DNA of 64,000 nt from Streptomyces longhuiensis. Its GTDB lineage: Bacteria; Actinomycetota; Actinomycetes; Streptomycetales; Streptomycetaceae. The stretch's first letter is position 1. The number at the start of each line of letters is the position of its first letter. Below, in pieces: positions 46,021 to 53,614 of this stretch. The notes under the pieces are model-generated. The model was not told where the DNA came from. It saw only the letters and a program-made list of their open reading frames with translations, and made no database searches. Location of the stretch: assembly GCF_020616555.1 (NCBI RefSeq), contig NZ_CP085173.1:3855501-3919500 (forward strand). Reading direction: 5' to 3'. Position numbers and translations under genes: made by a program.

Positions 46021-46059
46021 GGGGCGCGCCTCTCGACCTCCCCAGGCCAGGCACGCCCC
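46021..46059 (+). terminator. Hairpin (attenuator) between early genes
   Basis: GGGGCGCGCC (46021-46030) pairs with GGCACGCCCC (46050-46059) over nine of ten positions with one mismatch, 11 bp after the last small gene. Confidence 0.5.
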
Positions 46060-46105
46060 CACCGGTGGACTCACCGTACCGCCCCACGCACCACAGGAGC
46101 CCACG

Positions 46106-46822
46106 ATGACCACCACCGCCACACACCTCCGCACCATCGCCCTCCACTGGGAAGACCTCCACGACGCCGCTGGCCAACCCGTCACCGTCGGCGCGTTCGG
46201 CCTCGGCCTCCGCGGCTACCTCGCCCGCCTCGACGAACTCGACGCAGAACAAGCCGAGTACGAGCGTCACCAGGCCGCGCACCGCCGCAGCCTCGAGCGG
46301 GACCCGATCCAGCTCGGAGACCGGCCCGTCCCCGTACGCCTCCACATCCTCGACACCATGCGCGCCATCGAAGCCGCCCTCCACGGCACCGCAGACCAGA
46401 TCGCCGCCGCCGTCCAGCGCACGCCCATGCCGCTCGCGCCCAGCTCTTGGCCTGCCGCAGACAAGGAGCGCCGCAACCAGCTGGCACGCGCCGACGCAGC
46501 CGACCCGCGCCGCTGGCGGTGGACCGGCCGCCGCCGCCCGGCCCCGTACACCGCGCTGTGGCTCCTCGCCCGTGTCGAGGCACGGCCGGGGCCGTTCCGC
46601 GCGCTGACGGAACAGGAGGCCGCTCTGGTCGGGGCGACCGCCGCGGGGGCGGCCGGGCGCGTGGAGCGGGCTCTCGACATCGCTGCGCAGAGGCGGACGC
46701 TGGCCCAACGGTGCGCGTGCGGTGGGGAGATCGACATGCACGGCGGTGAGGGCCGGCCGCCCGTCGCGCACTGCGTGGGGTGCGGGCGGATCTGGACGGA
46801 GGCCGGGGTCGTCGCAGCGTGA
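46106..46822 (+). CDS. Phage protein of unknown function
   Basis: 238 aa. Mostly helical, with LHILDTMRAIEAALHGTADQ, then a C-terminal zinc-ribbon (CACGGEIDMHGG ... AHCVGCGRIW). ATG 46106 follows AGGAG with six bases. Possibly nucleic-acid binding. Confidence 0.65.
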   Translation: MTTTATHLRTIALHWEDLHDAAGQPVTVGAFGLGLRGYLARLDELDAEQAEYERHQAAHRRSLERDPIQLGDRPVPVRLHILDTMRAIEAALHGTADQIAAAVQRTPMPLAPSSWPAADKERRNQLARADAADPRRWRWTGRRRPAPYTALWLLARVEARPGPFRALTEQEAALVGATAAGAAGRVERALDIAAQRRTLAQRCACGGEIDMHGGEGRPPVAHCVGCGRIWTEAGVVAA

Positions 46823-46907
46823 GAGATGCCGCGGCAAGTGTCAGCGCCGTGCGGCAGAATAGTGAGCAGGCGCGGGGCCTAGGAAGAAAGAATTGAGGTT
46901 CCGCGCC

Positions 46908-47117
46908 ATGCTTTTGCGCACCAAGTTCCGCGGCGGCCCGTTCGACGGCCTCGAAGGTGAACGTCTCATCACGGACGCCCTCGGCTACGAGGTCAAGATC
47001 CTTACGGAACACGAGCCCGGAGCCTTCGCCGTCTATCGGCGCTCCCAGCGCTTCGTGGCAGCTCTTCCGGTCGACGAGTACGCGTACGACTACACCGAGC
47101 ATCCGCCCGTGCAGTGA
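46908..47117 (+). CDS. Small phage protein
   Basis: 69 aa (MLLRTKFRGGPFDGLEGERL...). ATG 46908 with GAGG eight bases ahead; TTG 46893 is an alternative. No motif recognised. A hairpin ends the transcript directly behind it. Confidence 0.55.
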   Translation: MLLRTKFRGGPFDGLEGERLITDALGYEVKILTEHEPGAFAVYRRSQRFVAALPVDEYAYDYTEHPPVQ

Positions 47118-47122
47118 GCAGC

Positions 47123-47166
47123 AGAAGGCCCGCCGGGACCGTACCCCTACGACCGACGGGCCTTCT
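47123..47166 (+). terminator. Terminator
   Basis: AGAAGGCCCG (47123-47132) and CGGGCCTTCT (47157-47166), a perfect 10-bp stem with 24-nt loop, five bases after the preceding stop. Confidence 0.65.
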
Positions 47167-47280
47167 ATGCCTCCGAGGGCTCTACGACGGTAGTCCCTCA
47201 ACCGTCAGGTGAGAAGACGGTCTTGACCACGCCCGAGCGGGGGCGCAGCCTGAACGTTCGCGCAGCCGGAAGGAGCCACC

Positions 47281-47586
47281 ATGTCGACGCACAACGACGA
47301 AGTCCGCGTCATCGAATACTGGCCGACCGAGGACGAGCGCCGCATCGTCGCCATCAAGCGCAGTCCGGAAGTGGACGCGATGACGGACGAGGAACTGATC
47401 AGCCGGCGGGGCGCCGGCTCCGAGGCGCGACTCGTGACGCATGAGGACGAGAGCGGGCACCGGAGCGTCGCAGTCGTCCGCCGCAGTCCGGAGAACGACA
47501 AGCTGACCCATGAGGAGATCGTCGCCAAGTTCACCGAGTGGCAGCGCAGCCAACGGCACCTGCGGGCAGTCGACGACCCCGAGTAG
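47281..47586 (+). CDS. Small acidic phage protein
   Basis: 101 aa, charged throughout. KRSPEVDAMTDEELISRRGAG and RRSPENDKLTHEEIVAKFTEW are two similar segments (R-R/K-S-P-E-x-D-x-x-T-x-E-E), so the protein contains a degenerate internal duplication. Start behind GAAGGAG. Function unknown. Confidence 0.65.
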   Translation: MSTHNDEVRVIEYWPTEDERRIVAIKRSPEVDAMTDEELISRRGAGSEARLVTHEDESGHRSVAVVRRSPENDKLTHEEIVAKFTEWQRSQRHLRAVDDPE

Positions 47587-47640
47587 GCGCAGACACGTGT
47601 CGTCCTAAGCCGCTTCGTATGAGTAGTCACCGCGTGCAAG

Positions 47641-47682
47641 GCGGGGGCGCACACCGGGTGTCGTCTCCCCGTGTGCGCCCGC
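47641..47682. terminator. Bidirectional terminator between convergent phage genes
   Basis: GCGGGGGCGCACAC (47641-47654) pairs with GTGTGCGCCCGC (47671-47682) apart from bulged G residues. It separates the rightward gene ending at 47586 from the leftward island beginning at 47713. Confidence 0.7.
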
Positions 47683-47712
47683 AGCCGAGTGGATCGGGTC
47701 TCCGCAATCCAC

Positions 47713-47925
47713 CTAGGCCGCCTCATAGTGGTGTGCGTGGCCCCCGCGCCACTTCACCCACGACGGATTGTCGAGTAGCTCCTCCGCATCCGGCAGGCCC
47801 GCTCGCCGCAGGAACTCGATCACGTCCCCATCCGAGTAGGCGAGGCCGAGGATCTGGCCGCGTGCCGTCACCCGCCGGCCGCCCGTGCCGAGCGGCGGGT
47901 GCACGACTATCGGCGCCACCGCCAT
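47713..47925 (-). CDS. Small protein with FLRRAGLPDAEELLDNP segment
   Basis: 70 aa: MAVAPIVVHPP, then GQILGLAYSDGDVIEFLRRAG, ending in a His-rich tail. From memory this sequence type is common in streptomycete phages and islands, without assigned role. ATG 47925 chosen; GTG 47985 is open upstream. Confidence 0.55.
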   Translation of the reverse strand: MAVAPIVVHPPLGTGGRRVTARGQILGLAYSDGDVIEFLRRAGLPDAEELLDNPSWVKWRGGHAHHYEAA

Positions 47926-48042
47926 AGCTCCATGGTCACCCGAACGGCCGAGCCACGCATGCGGCAGCCAGTGCGGTCGCGCCACGATCGGAGTGAGACC
48001 CGCCCGGAGCGTTCGCGCCTCTTCCAGCCGGGCGGGCTCCGC

Positions 48043-48375
48043 CTAGTCGAGTACGCCGAGCTCGGTGTCGGGCCGACAGTGGGGGCACGCGTCGATGCCC
48101 TCGGTCACGGCCCGCAGCGCCTGGTCCCGTTCGACGCCCCGGCTGCGCTTGCCCGCCATGTGGCAGCCGCCGACGTGGACGTATACGGGGTCGCGTCCGC
48201 CGAGGCCCATCTCGATGAGCCAGTCCGGGAGAGGCGGCCGGTGCTCCTGGCCGTACTGCTGCTCGGCTTCGCGCCGCTCAACGTCGGCGATCTTGCGCCG
48301 GACGACTTCGAGGCTCATGGCGAGCCAGGTCTCCAGCGTGCGGAGGCGGGGAAGATCCGGCGGCAAGTCGTTCAC
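48043..48375 (-). CDS. DUF6233-like protein
   Basis: 110 aa. Starts MNDLPPDLPRLRTLETWLAM, centre EHRPPLPDWLIEMGLGGRDP, then VHVGGCHMAGKRSRGVERD and CPHCRPDTELGVLD. From memory this is the pattern of the streptomycete DUF6233 family, often found in mobile or variable regions. Two conserved Cys pairs could bind metal. Function unknown. Confidence 0.72.
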   Translation of the reverse strand: MNDLPPDLPRLRTLETWLAMSLEVVRRKIADVERREAEQQYGQEHRPPLPDWLIEMGLGGRDPVYVHVGGCHMAGKRSRGVERDQALRAVTEGIDACPHCRPDTELGVLD

Positions 48376-48385
48376 ATGTTCGAGT

Positions 48386-48667
48386 CTATGACTCCGGGGC
48401 CGACTCGCCAGCCCGCGCCTTCGCCTTCACATCGGCCTCCACCTGATGCCGAGCGAGGCCCTGCTCCTTCGCATGCTCGGTGACCGCGGCCTGCGTGTCC
48501 CGGGCCAGGTCCCGCCAGGCGCGCCATGCCGTCTCGTACGTCGCCGTCTGCGTTTCAGCCCAGCCCCCTGCGGTGGGCGGGCCGTACTCGTCGCGCAGGC
48601 GCAGGACCTCGCGGTGCGCAGCGTTCGCCGCCTGCTGTCTCTCAACCAGTTCATCGAAGGTCGCCAC
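48386..48667 (-). CDS. Small helical protein of the minus-strand island
   Basis: 93 aa, almost completely helical (MATFDELVERQQAANAAHRE ... VEADVKAKARAGE), with no recognised domain. It precedes the DUF6233-like gene by 10 bp on the same strand. Confidence 0.55.
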   Translation of the reverse strand: MATFDELVERQQAANAAHREVLRLRDEYGPPTAGGWAETQTATYETAWRAWRDLARDTQAAVTEHAKEQGLARHQVEADVKAKARAGESAPES

Positions 48668-48693
48668 GAGCGGATCTTAAGCAGATACGACGA

Positions 48694-48724
48694 AGCCCCT
48701 ACCTCGACCCGCGAGGCAGGGGCT
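48694..48724 (-). terminator. Hairpin downstream of the HTH regulator of the island
   Basis: AGCCCCT-a-CCTCG and CGAGG-c-AGGGGCT, a 12-bp stem with one internal mismatch and a 5-nt loop, 136 bp after the end of the leftward HTH gene. Confidence 0.6.
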
Positions 48725-48859
48725 CTCAGTCGTGGAGTGCGGGCGAGCCGCTCGCAGCTGCACCCGCCCGCACTCACGCCACGAACGTACGCAGACCTCG
48801 GCCAGCACGGAACAGAACGGCGTGGCGTGTGAACGCATGGCGCACACACGCCACGACCG

Positions 48860-49156
48860 CTAAGCCTCCCCGGACTTCGCACGGGGCCGATCCTTGCCCG
48901 ACCCCGTGTAGCCCCGCTCGATGTCCTGAACCGTAGCGAGCCCGATCCCCAACGCCGCAGCGATCTTCCGATACGACACCGGCGGCTCCTGCGCCCGCAT
49001 CTCCAGCACAAGCGTCCGGCGCATCTCCCGCCACCGCTTCCCACGATCCGCCTGATCGGCCATCACCTCGCCGATCGCCCTGGCGCGTTCCACCGGGTCG
49101 GGCATCGCCTCGACTGCGTCCATGGCGTCGATCACGCGCTGAGCCTCCTCGGTCAC
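48860..49156 (-). CDS. Small HTH regulator divergent from the GT2/Spd-like cassette
   Basis: 98 aa. Helical N-terminus (TEEAQRVIDAMDAVEAMPDP) and a C-terminal HTH (VSYRKIAAALGIGLATVQDIERGYTG) of the sigma-70-region-4/HTH type. GTG 49156 has GAGG six bases upstream; GTG 49168 is an alternative. It faces the cassette across a palindrome-rich region and is the obvious candidate for its regulator. Confidence 0.7.
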   Translation of the reverse strand: MTEEAQRVIDAMDAVEAMPDPVERARAIGEVMADQADRGKRWREMRRTLVLEMRAQEPPVSYRKIAAALGIGLATVQDIERGYTGSGKDRPRAKSGEA

Positions 49157-49196
49157 ACCCGGCCTCACATTCTTCGGGCGGGCCGCTTGCCCAGAG

Positions 49197-49238
49197 TGTA
49201 CGGGGCCCCGTACAGTCCAGGAAGTAGCCCGAGCTACT
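49197..49238. promoter_or_regulatory. Divergent control region: 18-bp perfect palindrome plus a second dyad
   Basis: TGTACGGGGCCCCGTACA at 49197-49214 is a perfect 18-bp palindrome. AGTAGC-ccga-GCTACT follows at 49223-49238. Both lie between the HTH gene (start 49156, leftward) and the first cassette gene (start 49322, rightward), the expected place of an autoregulatory operator. Confidence 0.68.
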
Positions 49239-49247
49239 AAGCACAAA

Positions 49248-49287
49248 GCCCCCGGTCCGGAGTTGCCGCTCCATATGGGCCGGGGGC
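49248..49287 (+). promoter_or_regulatory. Leader hairpin of the cassette transcript
   Basis: GCCCCCGG (49248-49255) pairs with CCGGGGGC (49280-49287), enclosing a GGAG/CTCC inner pair. The hairpin ends 21 bp before the ribosome site of the first cassette gene, so it may be an attenuator or mRNA-stability element. Confidence 0.45.
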
Positions 49288-49321
49288 GGACCCACCCCGA
49301 AGCGATCGAAGGAGCAGGTCC

Positions 49322-49486
49322 GTGGACCACGGTACCCACCCGAACCAGGCCGACGAAGCCCTACGGCAGGCCACCGGCAACCAGATCACCGACGAGCCCG
49401 CCACCGTCGAGGCATGCCAGCAGGACTACGCCGACGCCGCCGACGTCCGGGCGCGCCTCGGCTGGACCGACGGGAGCAACGCCTGA
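49322..49486 (+). CDS. Small acidic protein (54 aa), first gene of the cassette
   Basis: MDHGTHPNQADEALRQATGN ... ending ARLGWTDGSNA. GTG 49322 follows AAGGAG with seven bases spacing. The stop overlaps the next start (TGATG). No recognised domain. Confidence 0.6.
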   Translation: MDHGTHPNQADEALRQATGNQITDEPATVEACQQDYADAADVRARLGWTDGSNA

Positions 49487-49695
49487 TGGGCATCTTCAGC
49501 CGGCGCTCGGACGCCGAGACCGCCGCCACCAAGTACGAAGGCCGCGAGTCCGCCACCGCCAAGGCCGCCCGTGGACGTCGCGAAGGCCACCGCCGCAGCA
49601 TCCCCGGCACCGCCGCCGAGGGCCAGGCCTGGGAAGACCGCGACCGTGCCAGCGAGCGCCGCGGTGGCGACCGCGTCACCGACTGGAACGACTGA
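49486..49695 (+). CDS. Small basic protein (69 aa)
   Basis: Charged, disordered-looking (FSRRSDAETAATKYEGRESA ... ASERRGGDRVTDWND). Coupled to both neighbours by TGATG overlaps. Possibly nucleic-acid binding; role unknown. Confidence 0.6.
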   Translation: MGIFSRRSDAETAATKYEGRESATAKAARGRREGHRRSIPGTAAEGQAWEDRDRASERRGGDRVTDWND

Positions 49696-50798
49696 TGAGC
49701 ACGGCGACCGAGACCACCATCACCCTGGTCCGTCCGCGCGTGCCGCGGATCATCGCGCTCATCCCCGCCCGCAACGAGGGCGAGCGGATCGCCGCCGCCG
49801 TCGCCGGGCTCCAGGCGCAGACCCGCGTCCCGGACGAGATCGTCACGGTGACGAACAACTGCACCGACGACTACGCCACCGCCCGCACCGCACGCGACGC
49901 AGGGTCTGCGGTCCTCGACCTCCACGGCGTCAAAGGCAAGAAGGCCGGCGCGCTCAACACCGCGCTCGACGAGGTGCTCGACGAGTTCGACGACCAGGAC
50001 CTCATCCTCATTCAGGACGCCGACACCGTCCTCGTGCCCGGCTTCGTCGAGCACGCAGCGGCCGCGATGCGCCGCAAGGTCGGTGCGGTTGGTGGGGTGT
50101 TCTACGGCGAGCCTGGCGGCGGTCTGCTCGGTCAGCTTCAGCGCATGGAGTACCAGCGGTACGCGTGGGAGATCGCACGGAGCGGAAATCGCGCCGTCGT
50201 CCTCACCGGCACCGCATCGCTCTTCCGGGTGCGGGTGCTGCGCGAGATCAAAGCTGCGCGCATCGCGGGGCGGCTCGGCGGCGGCACCTCGTACTACTCG
50301 CTCGCCTCGCTCACCGAGGACGACGAGATCACCAAGGCCGTCAAGACCTTGGGGTACCGCACCATGTCCCCGGCCGCGTGCACCGTCACCACCGAGGTCA
50401 TGACCACGCTGCCCGCCCTGTGGAACCAGCGGCTCAGGTGGCAGCGCGGCGCCCTGGAGAACCTGCGGGACTACGGCCTGACGAAGGTCACCGCCCCGTA
50501 CTTCGGCAAGCAACTCATGATGGGCGCCGGCGCGTTGGCGTTCGGCCTCTACCTGACGTTCGTGGCCCTCCAGCTCGTCTACGTCGGCGCGCTCGGCGTG
50601 AACCCATTCTGGACTGCGATCGGCGCCGTCTTCGTCGTCGAGAAGGTCGTCTCCGTGTGGCGCGCGGGATGGCGCGCCCGCCTCCTCGCAAGCGTGCTCG
50701 TCGTCGAGCTGGCCTACGACCTGTTCCAGCACGCCGTGTACTTCCGTGCCCTCACAGACCTCGCCCTCAGACGCGAGGAGCGGTGGATCGCCACCTGA
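49695..50798 (+). CDS. Processive GT2 membrane glycosyltransferase (cellulose/hyaluronan-synthase-like)
   Basis: 367 aa. Cytoplasmic GT2 domain with IIALIPARNEGERI (residues 19-32), the metal-binding DAD at 108-110, TEDDE at 207-211 (catalytic-base region) and QRLRW at 245-249, the Q-x-x-R-W signature of processive polysaccharide synthases. Three C-terminal membrane helices follow (about 273-299, 303-323, 330-350). It should polymerise a sugar from a nucleotide-sugar at the membrane; sugar unknown. Its place inside a phage, between early and head genes, is unusual. ATG 49695 in TGATG overlap. Confidence 0.88.
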   Translation: MSTATETTITLVRPRVPRIIALIPARNEGERIAAAVAGLQAQTRVPDEIVTVTNNCTDDYATARTARDAGSAVLDLHGVKGKKAGALNTALDEVLDEFDDQDLILIQDADTVLVPGFVEHAAAAMRRKVGAVGGVFYGEPGGGLLGQLQRMEYQRYAWEIARSGNRAVVLTGTASLFRVRVLREIKAARIAGRLGGGTSYYSLASLTEDDEITKAVKTLGYRTMSPAACTVTTEVMTTLPALWNQRLRWQRGALENLRDYGLTKVTAPYFGKQLMMGAGALAFGLYLTFVALQLVYVGALGVNPFWTAIGAVFVVEKVVSVWRAGWRARLLASVLVVELAYDLFQHAVYFRALTDLALRREERWIAT

Positions 50799-50848
50799 CC
50801 GGCGCCCACCACAACCCATCCACCAGAAGAACCAGGAGATCAACACCC

Positions 50849-51013
50849 ATGTACGGAGCCATCGTCGGCGGACAGATCGGCGGAGCCGGAGCAGCCGGAG
50901 CCCTCGCCGCCACCGGGTTCAACACCCTCGCCATCGCAGTCGCGTGCACCACCCTCATCGCGGCCGGTCTGTCCCTGTGGAAGCTCGCCCCGCGCCGCCG
51001 TAGCCGCGGCTGA
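50849..51013 (+). CDS. 54-aa peptide with sortase-E-like sorting signal (LAATG)
   Basis: Residues 19-23 are LAATG, then a hydrophobic stretch (FNTLAIAVACTTLIAAGLSLW) and the basic tail KLAPRRRSRG. This is the tripartite cell-wall sorting pattern, with the LAxTG form used by streptomycete class E sortases. There is no signal peptide before it, only 18 Gly/Ala-rich residues, so it may also be just a one-helix membrane protein. ATG 50849 follows AGGAG. It lies directly behind the glycosyltransferase gene. Confidence 0.65.
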   Translation: MYGAIVGGQIGGAGAAGALAATGFNTLAIAVACTTLIAAGLSLWKLAPRRRSRG

Positions 51014-51086
51014 CGCCCCACTATCCGGCCGGGCCCGGACGTCCCCCACGCCGGGCCCGGCCTCCTTCGCTTCCTGGAGCAGCTCC

Positions 51087-51938
51087 GTGAAGACCCGCCG
51101 CATCACCCGCGAGCGCCTCGTCCCGCACACCGTCGACGGCAAGACCCGCATGGTCCCCGACGACGAGGTGATCGAGGTCCCGCTCCCGCCCCGCGACTGG
51201 GATCAGGTCGCCCTCAACACGGTGACCGCCATCGTCACCGCGCTCGTCCTCGCGTGCGTGGTGTGGTCGACCGTGTCCATCGGCGATCTCCTCGCCCGAG
51301 TCGTCGTCGAGCCCGCCGCGTACGGCGCGGCCACCGTGTTCGATCTGGCCTGGATCGCCCTCATGATCATTGAGTGGCTGGCCCGCTACACCCCCGTCCG
51401 CGCCCGCGCAGCACGCTTCGGCGGATACGTCGCCCTCGCCGTCGCGATGGGAGCCGTCGGCGCACACGGCTGGCTCTTCGGCGACCCGGCCATCGGCATT
51501 GTCGGCGCGGTCGTCTCCGGACTCGCCAAGGGCACGTGGACGATCCTCCTCGCCTACCAGTCTGTTCCCCTCGACCCGCGCACCGCCGCGTTCCTGGAGC
51601 AGGAACTCAGCGAGGCCGGCGCCGAGCTGGCCCGGATCCCCGTGGACCGTCGCGTCAACAGGTCCCGGGCGCTCCGTGATGCCGAGCGCCGCGCCCTCGA
51701 AGCGGACGGCGGATCCGCCAATCCGGAGCGTCCGGACGACGAGGAAGACGAGCCGAATCACAACGTCCTCCCGATCCACCCCGGCGCGCTGACCATGAAG
51801 GACGCAGTCCGGATCGCCTGGGACGCCGACATCCGCGAACCGGACGCCGTCCGCCGCTACGTCGGCAAGGCCATGGGTAAGCCTGCCTCGCCGGACACCG
51901 TCGAGCGGTACCTCCGCGCCCTCCGGGTGGGGGCGTGA
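51087..51938 (+). CDS. Multi-helix membrane protein with C-terminal HTH-like domain (Spd/DUF2637-like)
   Basis: 283 aa. Four membrane helices between about residues 40 and 160 (VALNTVTAIVTALVLACVVW; AATVFDLAWIALMIIEWLA; GYVALAVAMGAVGAHGWLFG; AIGIVGAVVSGLAKGTWTIL), then a charged linker and a C-terminal winged-helix-like part (MKDAVRIAWDADIREPDAVR ... SPDTVERYLRALRV). A membrane domain fused to a DNA-binding domain fits Spd proteins of Streptomyces conjugative plasmids. GTG 51087 with GGAG seven bases ahead. Confidence 0.7.
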   Translation: MKTRRITRERLVPHTVDGKTRMVPDDEVIEVPLPPRDWDQVALNTVTAIVTALVLACVVWSTVSIGDLLARVVVEPAAYGAATVFDLAWIALMIIEWLARYTPVRARAARFGGYVALAVAMGAVGAHGWLFGDPAIGIVGAVVSGLAKGTWTILLAYQSVPLDPRTAAFLEQELSEAGAELARIPVDRRVNRSRALRDAERRALEADGGSANPERPDDEEDEPNHNVLPIHPGALTMKDAVRIAWDADIREPDAVRRYVGKAMGKPASPDTVERYLRALRVGA

Positions 51939-52138
51939 TGACTGCCGCCGGCGGTCTGGTCCTCGCCCTCATCTGCATCGCCGTCGTCGGCCTGGCCGCG
52001 GGCCTGGCCGTCGCCACCCTGACCGGCCGTGAACCGCACTGGCTACTGCCTGCCGTCCGGGTCCTCACGCTCGGCGTCGCTGCCGGCTGCTTCCTCCTCG
52101 CCTGTCTCCACCAGCTCGCCGCCGCCCTCACCCCCTGA
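51938..52138 (+). CDS. Small membrane protein (66 aa)
   Basis: Two hydrophobic helices (AAGGLVLALICIAVVGLAAG and LTLGVAAGCFLLACLH). It starts at ATG 51938 inside the previous stop; GTG 51935 is possible. Confidence 0.6.
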   Translation: MTAAGGLVLALICIAVVGLAAGLAVATLTGREPHWLLPAVRVLTLGVAAGCFLLACLHQLAAALTP

Positions 52139-52155
52139 CCTGAAAGCCGAGCCCC

Positions 52156-52443
52156 ATGCTGATCGCTCTCTGCCTGGCCGGACTTGTGCCCGGGGTCGCC
52201 ACCGCGTGGCTGCTGCGCGGGCGCGGCTGGCCACTCGCCGTCGCCGCGGGGCTCGGAGTCACCCTCAGCCTGCCCCTGGCCCTCGTCCTGACCATGGTCC
52301 TGTTCCCCCCTCTCGGCGTCGCCGTTGCCGTCGGCTCCCTCCTCGCCGCACTGCACGCCTACGACGACGGCCGCGTCTGGATCGGCACCGCATGGGCCGC
52401 CACCGCCTGCCTCGCCCTCACCTGCACAGGGGTGGCCCTGTGA
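52156..52443 (+). CDS. Small multi-helix membrane protein (95 aa)
   Basis: Almost entirely hydrophobic: MLIALCLAGLVPGVATAWLL, LAVAAGLGVTLSLPLALVLT, MVLFPPLGVAVAVGSLLAAL and a C-terminal AWAATACLALTCTGVAL. GTGA overlap with the next gene. No family recognised. Confidence 0.62.
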   Translation: MLIALCLAGLVPGVATAWLLRGRGWPLAVAAGLGVTLSLPLALVLTMVLFPPLGVAVAVGSLLAALHAYDDGRVWIGTAWAATACLALTCTGVAL

Positions 52444-53012
52444 CCACACCGCCGCGCCACCCGATCACCCCGACCCGCATCATCCCGGCCGGGCAGCCCC
52501 TGCCCGCTCCCATCCCTCCTCCGCCGCCCGCACCTCCGACCCCACCCGCCGGGCCTCCGGACTGGTGGCGGACCGGATCCGGACCGTCCGGACCGCCTCC
52601 GCCTGTACCGGTCGACGTGCACGTCACCGTCACCTTTGACCAGGACGGAGAGCTGTCCGCACCCGATCCGGATCCCGGTCCGCGCTGGTGGCAGCGAATC
52701 CGCCTCGGCTACAACGCGGCGCTCGCCACGCTGTCGCTCACACTCGCCGGACCGTGGGCCGCTCTCCTCACCACCGTGCGCGAGGAGGAGTCCCTCGCCG
52801 GCGCCTGGGTCATCGCGCTCGTCCCGCTGACCGTCCTCGCGTTCGTCGACAACGCGAAGCGGGCCGAGGCCACCGGAGCTCACCCCGACCTCTGGGGCCC
52901 GAAGCTCCGCGCCGCCGCCGCGCGCTGCGCCCTGTGGGCCGCCGCGATCGGAACCGCGCTCGCCCTGCCCGTCACCACGCTCGTCTACATCCTGACCGGA
53001 GTCCGCGCATGA
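52440..53012 (+). CDS. SpdB-like membrane protein with Pro-rich N-terminus
   Basis: 190 aa. A long Pro-rich cytoplasmic segment (about residues 1-60) is followed by WWQRIRLGYNAALATLSLTL, a helix AGAWVIALVPLTVLAFVD, the charged NAKRAEATGAHPDLWGPKLR segment and a last helix (LWAAAIGTALALPVTTLVYI). From memory this layout matches proteins called SpdB/SpdB2 next to traB in streptomycete ICEs and plasmids. ATGA overlap with the next gene. Confidence 0.65.
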   Translation: MTTPPRHPITPTRIIPAGQPLPAPIPPPPPAPPTPPAGPPDWWRTGSGPSGPPPPVPVDVHVTVTFDQDGELSAPDPDPGPRWWQRIRLGYNAALATLSLTLAGPWAALLTTVREEESLAGAWVIALVPLTVLAFVDNAKRAEATGAHPDLWGPKLRAAAARCALWAAAIGTALALPVTTLVYILTGVRA

Positions 53013-53614
53013 GCCCCCTCACCCTGGCCGCAGGCGTCGACCAGTTCACCGCTGTCGGCGTCACCACCGCCGGATTCGCCCTCGGCCTCGCCTTGTTCGG
53101 TGCTGAGCACTGGCGCTGGTACCGAGGCAGCGGCGGCGCAGCCGTCGGAGGCAAGGGCAAGGGAGGCGCACCCGCACCGGCCGCAAAGAGCCTCGACCCG
53201 AAGGCGATGATCCCGTTCTGGTTCGGGATGACGTGCGGCATTCTCATGGTCGCCTGCCCGGCCGGGCTGCTGGGCACCGTCTCTCAGGTGTTCCGGTGGG
53301 CCGGGAACGGTATCGGCGGAATGGCCATGAGCTGGCTCACCGGTCAGCAGGGCGCGGCCCTCGGGCAGGGTGGCGCGCCGCAGGTCGACGGGTTCGGCGC
53401 GGTCCTCGTGACCGCGTTGTTCGTCACCCTGTTCCTGCTGCGCAAGGTGCTCCCCAAGGCGGTGCGCGGCAAGTGGTGGAAGGGCGCGTTCACCAGCTCG
53501 CTCCTGTGCATCACCACCGGGACAGCGGCCTGGGTCGCCGCATCGGTCGTCAGCAGCACGAACGGTGCGGCGCGCATGATCCTGGACGCGGTCGCCCACG
53601 GGAGCCTCGCATGA
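53009..53614 (+). CDS. Membrane protein of the Spd-like cluster
   Basis: 201 aa with about four helices (VGVTTAGFALGLALFGAEHW; MIPFWFGMTCGILMVACPAG; VLVTALFVTLFLLRKVLPK; LLCITTGTAAWVAASVVSS) and a Gly/Lys/Pro linker (GGKGKGGAPAPAAKS). ATGA coupling on both sides. Confidence 0.65.
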   Translation: MSPLTLAAGVDQFTAVGVTTAGFALGLALFGAEHWRWYRGSGGAAVGGKGKGGAPAPAAKSLDPKAMIPFWFGMTCGILMVACPAGLLGTVSQVFRWAGNGIGGMAMSWLTGQQGAALGQGGAPQVDGFGAVLVTALFVTLFLLRKVLPKAVRGKWWKGAFTSSLLCITTGTAAWVAASVVSSTNGAARMILDAVAHGSLA

